From NCBI RefSeq assembly GCF_030144325.1, contig NZ_CP126307.1:558001-622000 (forward strand): a stretch of DNA of 64,000 nt, given 5' to 3'. The notes below the pieces were generated by a model. That model did not search any database and was not told the origin of the DNA. It was given only the letters and a program-made list of their open reading frames with translations. Both the position numbers and the translations under genes were made by a program. Of the stretch, positions 59,812 through 64,000 are shown piece by piece. Origin of the DNA: Bosea vestrisii. Its GTDB lineage: Bacteria > Pseudomonadota > Alphaproteobacteria > Rhizobiales > Beijerinckiaceae. Every line of letters begins with the position of its first letter. Within the stretch, counting starts at the first letter, position 1.

Positions 59812-61053
59812 CTATCGCAGCGACGGGGTGGCGTCAAACAGGCGCCGGTGCTCGTCGAGTGCGTAGGAATCAGTCATGCCGGCGATGTAGTCGGCGATTC
59901 GGCGCGAAAGACGCGCCTCGTCGAGCTCTTCGCATCCCGCCGCCCACTCCGGGGACATGGCCTGCGGCTGCGCCTTGAAGCGCACGAACAGGTCGCGGAC
60001 GATGTCGGCCGCCTCCTTCCGGATCACGCCGATGCGTGGGTGGCGATACATGTTCGGATAGAGGAAGCCCTTGATCGCCTTGTCGGCGGCGACGATTCCC
60101 GGCGAGAAGGCGACGACCGGCGCGCCCGCTTGCCTGATCGCATCGGCATCGGAGGGAGCCAGCGCCGCGATCCGCGCCTCGGATTCAGCGATCACGTCCT
60201 CGACGAAGCGGGTGATCACCCGGCGCACCAGCTCGTTGGTGGCGCGCGACCGCTCCAGCCCGGGATGCAGGGCGTCGATCTCGTCGAGCAGTCCGCCCAG
60301 AAACGGCACGGCTCTGAGCTCGGGCAAATCGAACAGCCCGGCGCGCAGGCCGTCGTCAATGTCATGAGCGTTGTAGGCGATATCGTCGGCAAGGGCCGCG
60401 ACCTGCGCCTCGGCCGAGGCATGACTTTCGAGCCAGAGATCCTGCTTCTCCTGGTATTCGAGGATCGCCACCGGAATGCCCGTCTTGGCATATCGCTCGG
60501 TCGGCTTCCCATCGGCGCTCAGCAGCGGGCCGTTGTGCTTGACCAGCCCTTCAAGCGTCTCCCAGGTCAGGTTCAGCCCGTCGAAGCCGGCATAGCGCCG
60601 CTCCAGCCGGGTGACGATCCGCAAAGTCTGCGCATTGTGGTCGAAGCCGCCAAAACCGGCCATGCATTCGTCGAGCGCGTCCTCGCCGGTATGGCCGAAG
60701 GGCGTGTGACCGAGATCGTGCGCCAGCGCCAGCGCCTCGGCGAGGTCCTCGTCGAGCCCAAGCGCCCGGGCGAGCGCGCGGGCGATCTGCGCCACCTCGA
60801 TCGTATGGGTCAGGCGCGTGCGGAAATGGTCTCCCTCATGCGAGACGAAAACCTGGGTCTTGTGCTTCAGCCGGCGGAAGGCGGTGGAATGGATGATGCG
60901 GTCGCGGTCACGCTGGAACGGATTGCGCGTCGCCGAGCCCGGCTCCTCAACCAGTCGGCCGCGGCTCGTCGCCGTGCGGCAGGCGTAGATCGCGCGCCAG
61001 CGATCGCCCGGCTCCCGGGCCAAGGCAGAGGCGGGATCGTGTGCGTGCGGCAT
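59812..61053 (-). CDS. dgt: Deoxyguanosinetriphosphate triphosphohydrolase-like protein
   Basis: A 413-residue HD-domain enzyme that splits dGTP or other dNTPs into nucleoside and triphosphate. RDRDRIIHSTAFRRLKHKTQ, RLTHTIEVAQIARALAR (first His) and LALAHDLGHTPFGHTGED (HD pair) are the metal-binding motifs, and DDIAYNAHDIDDGL carries the distal Asp. The frame extends to 61152, but the ATG at 61053 gives the usual start. It is divergent from erpA, 86 bases away. Confidence 0.95.
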   Translation of the reverse strand: MPHAHDPASALAREPGDRWRAIYACRTATSRGRLVEEPGSATRNPFQRDRDRIIHSTAFRRLKHKTQVFVSHEGDHFRTRLTHTIEVAQIARALARALGLDEDLAEALALAHDLGHTPFGHTGEDALDECMAGFGGFDHNAQTLRIVTRLERRYAGFDGLNLTWETLEGLVKHNGPLLSADGKPTERYAKTGIPVAILEYQEKQDLWLESHASAEAQVAALADDIAYNAHDIDDGLRAGLFDLPELRAVPFLGGLLDEIDALHPGLERSRATNELVRRVITRFVEDVIAESEARIAALAPSDADAIRQAGAPVVAFSPGIVAADKAIKGFLYPNMYRHPRIGVIRKEAADIVRDLFVRFKAQPQAMSPEWAAGCEELDEARLSRRIADYIAGMTDSYALDEHRRLFDATPSLR

Positions 61054-61139
61054 GGCAGCCCCTTGGGCAGGCGCGGCTTGAAGCGATGCGCCTGCGCCAT
61101 TACCTTCGCAATCGAGGCAGGAGCAAGGATGTTCTGCGC

Positions 61140-61490
61140 ATGAGCACGGCAATCGAAGCCAACCCGCACACGATCTCGCTGACCGACAAGGCCGCGAGCC
61201 GCATCGTCGCGGTGATGGCGAGCGAGGCCCCCGGAGCGATGCTGCGCGTCAGCGTCGCCGGCGGCGGCTGCTCCGGATTCCAGTATGTCTTCGACATCGA
61301 TCGCGAGAAGGCCGACGGAGACCTCGTCCTGGAGCGCGACGGTGCCACCGTGCTGATCGACGAAACCTCGCTCGAATTGCTCGATGGCTCGACCATCGAT
61401 TTCGTCGACGATCTCGTCGGTCAGTCCTTCAAGATCATCAATCCGAACGCGACGAGCTCCTGCGGCTGCGGAACCTCCTTCGCTCTTTGA
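61140..61490 (+). CDS. erpA: Iron-sulfur cluster insertion protein ErpA (A-type carrier)
   Basis: A 116-residue A-type Fe-S carrier that hands clusters to target proteins. The three cysteine ligands are C44 (GGGCSGF), C108 and C110 (SSCGCGTSF). The frame opens at 61041 inside dgt; the ATG at 61140 gives the family length. Adjacent to dgt and argS as in other alphaproteobacteria. The gene at 61498 converges on it with only 7 bases between. Confidence 0.96.
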   Translation: MSTAIEANPHTISLTDKAASRIVAVMASEAPGAMLRVSVAGGGCSGFQYVFDIDREKADGDLVLERDGATVLIDETSLELLDGSTIDFVDDLVGQSFKIINPNATSSCGCGTSFAL

Positions 61491-61497
61491 GACTGCG

Positions 61498-62544
61498 TCA
61501 GCCCGGCAGCACCATTGGCCTGAACGCGCGGAGCAGGTCGGCGTCGAGCTTAGCGCCCATCCCGATCAGCACGGAATAAGCTTCTTCCGGCGCCATCGGC
61601 TCCTTGTAGGAACGCCGCTCGATCAGGGCGGCGTAGATGTCGCAGATCGTGATCATCCGGACCACGTCGGAGATTTCGGCCGCCTTCAGCCCCTGCGGAT
61701 AGCCCGAACCGTCGAGATATTCATGATGGCTGCGCGTCGCCTCGACGACCTCGCGGGCGAAGGCCCCCTGCCGCAGCAGCATCTCGTAGCCGGTCTGCGG
61801 GTGCTCGCGCACGATCGCGAACTCCTCCGCCGTCAACTTGCCGCGCTTGTGCAGGATCGAGAGCGGAACACGCGCCTTGCCGATGTCGTGCAGCACGGCG
61901 GCACTGGTCACCAGCTTGCGTGCCTCTTCCGGAAAACCGAGCTCACGGGCAAACGCGGCAGCGAGCCCTGCGACCAGCAGGCAGTGCTGATAGGTGGCAT
62001 CGTCATGGTTCCAGACCATGTCGAGCCAGGCGCCGAGATCGCGGTCGTCAGCGGCGCGGTTGATCGCCTCGACCCCACCCTCTATGGCCGCGACCGGCAG
62101 CGCCGCGCCGTCGGTGGCAGCCGCGAGGATATCGGCCATGGCGGCGGACGCGGCAACGAATTGCCGCTGGATCGGCGCCTGCCCCTCCGGATTGAGGATG
62201 CGACCGATCTCGTCGAGCAAGGCCTTCGCCGGAATGTCGGCCGGCAGGATCGCGCTGGCGCCGATCGCATTGGCCTGGGTGGTCAGGCGCGGCGACTCGT
62301 TGCGTAACAGGCAAAGATAGGGGGTTCCGTTCCGCCTGCGCTCCGCGAGCCGGTCGCGCACTGCCTCGACCGAGGCGCGGTTGGACAGATCGACATCGCT
62401 GACAAGCAGGCGCTTCGGCGCCGTCCCGCCCCGCATCGGGTGATGCAGGTCGACGACGTCGCAAGGGCCCCACAGCGACAGGAGCCGCTCCAGCTGGACG
62501 CTCTGTTCCGGGCGGTCGGTGATCAGCAGCACGGCGATCGGCAT
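61498..62544 (-). CDS. HD-GYP domain phosphodiesterase with degenerate receiver-like N-terminus
   Basis: A 348-residue protein. Residues 1-118 look like a response-regulator receiver fold (AVLLITDRPEQSVQLERLL, LLVSDVDLSN with Asp near position 50), and 165-348 form an HD-GYP domain with HD at 219-220 (LHDIGKARVP) and the full HHExxDGxGYP motif at 273-283 (HHEYLDGSGYP). It should hydrolyse cyclic di-GMP. Whether the receiver part can be phosphorylated is uncertain. No partner kinase is adjacent. Confidence 0.92.
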   Translation of the reverse strand: MPIAVLLITDRPEQSVQLERLLSLWGPCDVVDLHHPMRGGTAPKRLLVSDVDLSNRASVEAVRDRLAERRRNGTPYLCLLRNESPRLTTQANAIGASAILPADIPAKALLDEIGRILNPEGQAPIQRQFVAASAAMADILAAATDGAALPVAAIEGGVEAINRAADDRDLGAWLDMVWNHDDATYQHCLLVAGLAAAFARELGFPEEARKLVTSAAVLHDIGKARVPLSILHKRGKLTAEEFAIVREHPQTGYEMLLRQGAFAREVVEATRSHHEYLDGSGYPQGLKAAEISDVVRMITICDIYAALIERRSYKEPMAPEEAYSVLIGMGAKLDADLLRAFRPMVLPG

Positions 62545-62651
62545 ATCCTCATAACGAGGACACCCTAGCCGCGGGTCCGTTGAGGTCCCGTGAAACTGAA
62601 TCGCTCAAATTCGCCATTTCCTTTCAGAAATGGCGAAAAGCCTCGAAACGG

Positions 62652-63329
62652 CTATGAACTCCGGGCTTGCCGGCGCATCGCGCTCGCTTCGGCATAGTGC
62701 AGCAGCCGGTCGAGATCCTCTCGCGCAATGTCGAAGGAATCGCCCATCTGTACCAGGGCCTCGTCGATATCGGGGGCGCTGAACATCGCCGGCGTCGCGG
62801 CTTGCGGACCGACATGACCAGCCGGCGGCGGCCGATGCGGATAGCTGCGGCGCGTGAGGGCATGGAACGCGACGCCGAGCGCGACCAGCGAGAGCGAGCA
62901 GAGCCCGATCGGCACGAAGGGGAACATCAGCCCCCACTTCATCACGGCCGGGCCGCCGAGCACGGCAGTGAGCGCGACGGCGCCGCCTGGGGGATGCAGC
63001 GAGCGCGTCAGCGACATGATCGCGATCGCGAGCGCGACGGCCAGCGCCGCGGCGATTGTCAGATCCGGCACGGCCCAGCCGACCGCGAGCCCGACCAAGG
63101 CCGAGATCACATTACCACCGACCACCGGCCAGGGCTGCGCCAGCGGACTTGCCGGAACCACGAAGACCAGGACCGCCGAAGCGCCGATCGGCGCCACCAC
63201 CAGCGGCGAATGGGTCGGGAACACGTATCCGGCCGCCGCGGTGAGCGCGATCGCGGCGAAGACGCCGGTACAGGCAACGACACGCTCGGTCAGCGTCGCG
63301 CCGGCGAGGATCGGTTGAAACAGCTTCAC
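62652..63329 (-). CDS. HPP family integral membrane protein
   Basis: A 225-residue protein. About four or five hydrophobic helices (20-160) carry the HPP motif SLHPPGGAVALTAVLGG and the preceding THSPLVVAPIGASAVLVF; a cytoplasmic tail of about 55 residues follows. HPP proteins have been linked to nitrite transport into plastids, but bacterial roles are unclear. The GTG at 63329 with CGGAGAG upstream is preferred over a GTG at 63425. Confidence 0.88.
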   Translation of the reverse strand: MKLFQPILAGATLTERVVACTGVFAAIALTAAAGYVFPTHSPLVVAPIGASAVLVFVVPASPLAQPWPVVGGNVISALVGLAVGWAVPDLTIAAALAVALAIAIMSLTRSLHPPGGAVALTAVLGGPAVMKWGLMFPFVPIGLCSLSLVALGVAFHALTRRSYPHRPPPAGHVGPQAATPAMFSAPDIDEALVQMGDSFDIAREDLDRLLHYAEASAMRRQARSS

Positions 63330-63507
63330 GGCCGGCTCTCCGGAGCATGGCCCGCCCGCCACCCGGCCGAGCGAGACAGGCTCCCACGTCAGTCTAGGAC
63401 CGCCTCTATAATAGGCATTACGCACAATTCAACGGCAAAATAACAAATTCACATGCACGAACGTGAATTACATGAGGCATCTGAAGCAAACACCAGAAGC
63501 ACAACAA

Positions 63508-63531
63508 AAAAGGCGCCCGAAGGCGCCTTTT
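63508..63531 (-). terminator. Terminator of the cold-shock-domain gene
   Basis: AAAAGGCGCC (63508-63517) pairs with GGCGCCTTTT (63522-63531) around a 4-base loop. On the minus strand it is followed by a T-rich run (TTTTTTGTTG). It lies 15 bases after the stop at 63547. Confidence 0.9.
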
Positions 63532-63546
63532 CAGAGAACATTTTTC

Positions 63547-64000
63547 TCAGTGCGAGCTCGGAGGCCCGCCCTGCTCCATCCGGATCTCGGCCGCCATCAG
63601 CCCCTTCGGCCCAGGCCCGTAGCGCACCAGCACGACCTGCCCCGGGATCAGCTCGACGATGCCGTAGCGGCGCAGCGTTTCCATATGCACGAAGATGTCG
63701 GGTGAGCCCTCCCCGGCGGAGACGAAGCCGAACCCACGCAGGCGGTTGAACCACTTCACCACCATACGCTCGAGCCCGCTGGTTGGCGTGATCGTCGCAT
63801 TGGTCCGCGGCATCGGCATCTCGGCCGGGTGACGCGCGGCAGAGGTGTCGATCGAGAGCACGCGGACGGCCTGGCGGCCCCGTGCCTTCGCGATCGCCTC
63901 GAGCACGATGCGGGCGCCTTCGGCGATGGCGTGGAAGCCGTCGCGCTTCAGGGTGGTGACATGGACCAGGACGTCGCTGCCACCATCCTGTGGCACGACG
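63547..64000 (-). CDS. Tandem cold-shock-domain protein (5' end outside the window)
   Basis: At least 150 residues, entering from the right edge. The first cold-shock domain is cut (its RNP1 would be beyond the edge); its remaining part DGGSDVLVHVTTLKRDGF keeps an RNP2-like VLVHV. The second domain is complete: VVKWFNRLRGFGFVSAGEG has RNP1, and DIFVHMETLRRYG has RNP2. Two-domain CspA-like proteins of this sort are common in alphaproteobacteria and bind single-stranded nucleic acid. Confidence 0.9.
   Translation of the reverse strand, partial: VVPQDGGSDVLVHVTTLKRDGFHAIAEGARIVLEAIAKARGRQAVRVLSIDTSAARHPAEMPMPRTNATITPTSGLERMVVKWFNRLRGFGFVSAGEGSPDIFVHMETLRRYGIVELIPGQVVLVRYGPGPKGLMAAEIRMEQGGPPSSH

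Overview
The window looks like chromosomal DNA of a high-GC alphaproteobacterium of the order Hyphomicrobiales, probably Bosea or a close relative. This is an inference from gene content (NDUFA12, DUF2155, BA14K, YARHG, Atu4866-type and DUF2336 proteins, an ExoR homologue) and from gene order (erpA / dgt-argS-SPOR-nagZ-scpA-scpB-tatA-tatB-tatC; NDUFA12, DUF2155, aat, accC, accB). No phage, transposase, plasmid, rRNA, tRNA or CRISPR array was seen. Most of the window is ordinary core and transport/metabolic genome, broken up by several families of palindromic intergenic repeats.

Layout. 0-8.4 kb: complex I accessory protein NDUFA12, a manganese transporter (mntH) with a TTGCAA-rich operator, DUF2155, a VOC protein, a methyltransferase/Rrf2 pair, aat, accC-accB and an ScsC-like DsbA thiol oxidoreductase. 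8.4-19.3 kb: repeats, a YARHG protein, a frameshifted P-loop kinase, a DnaB-like ATPase, a LysR regulator divergent from an SDR/CMD/Atu4866 operon, a HerA-like ATPase, a UPF0114 membrane protein, BA14K, an orphan HisKA_2 sensor kinase, exonuclease III and small proteins. 19.3-27.4 kb: exoR-like and ilvD (overlapping, artificially fused here by an apparent one-base indel), a ferric-iron ABC binding protein and permease behind Irr-like boxes, and an AsmA-family protein. 27.4-37.1 kb: gyrA, a frameshifted membrane protein, marC, a PepSY-TM remnant, a GGCT-like protein, an isonitrile hydratase divergent from a GlxA-type regulator, a GNAT protein, a secreted MetX-like hydrolase and an M20 peptidase. 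37.1-48 kb: a peptide-type ABC binding protein, a DUF2336/lytic transglycosylase operon, a MaoC/CoA-lyase operon, flavin reductase/nitroreductase, a periplasmic repeat protein and an SGNH/OpgC pair. 48-64 kb: tatC-tatB-tatA, an iron-type ABC ATPase, scpB-scpA, nagZ, a TRAP binding protein, an agmatinase-like enzyme, a SPOR protein, argS, dgt, erpA, an HD-GYP protein, an HPP membrane protein and a truncated tandem cold-shock protein.

How parts fit. Iron is a theme: fbpA/fbpB-like genes at 22.7-25.4 kb lack an ATPase, while a matching FbpC-type ATPase sits alone at 49.9 kb between scpB and tatA. Envelope functions recur (ExoR, OpgC/SGNH, lytic transglycosylase, SPOR, NagZ, AsmA, Tat, ScsC).

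The most unusual signals are (i) a four-copy, about 110-bp intergenic element that folds into a multi-hairpin structure with compensatory base changes between copies, (ii) three G/C-homopolymer frameshifts that split or fuse otherwise good genes, pointing to assembly error or phase variation, (iii) apparent lineage-specific insertions into two conserved gene clusters, and (iv) enzymes with altered key residues (SGNH DGLQ, agmatinase-like GGDDS, GyrA Asn-Leu in the quinolone region). I did not find a convincing wholly new multi-gene system; the findings list the best leads.
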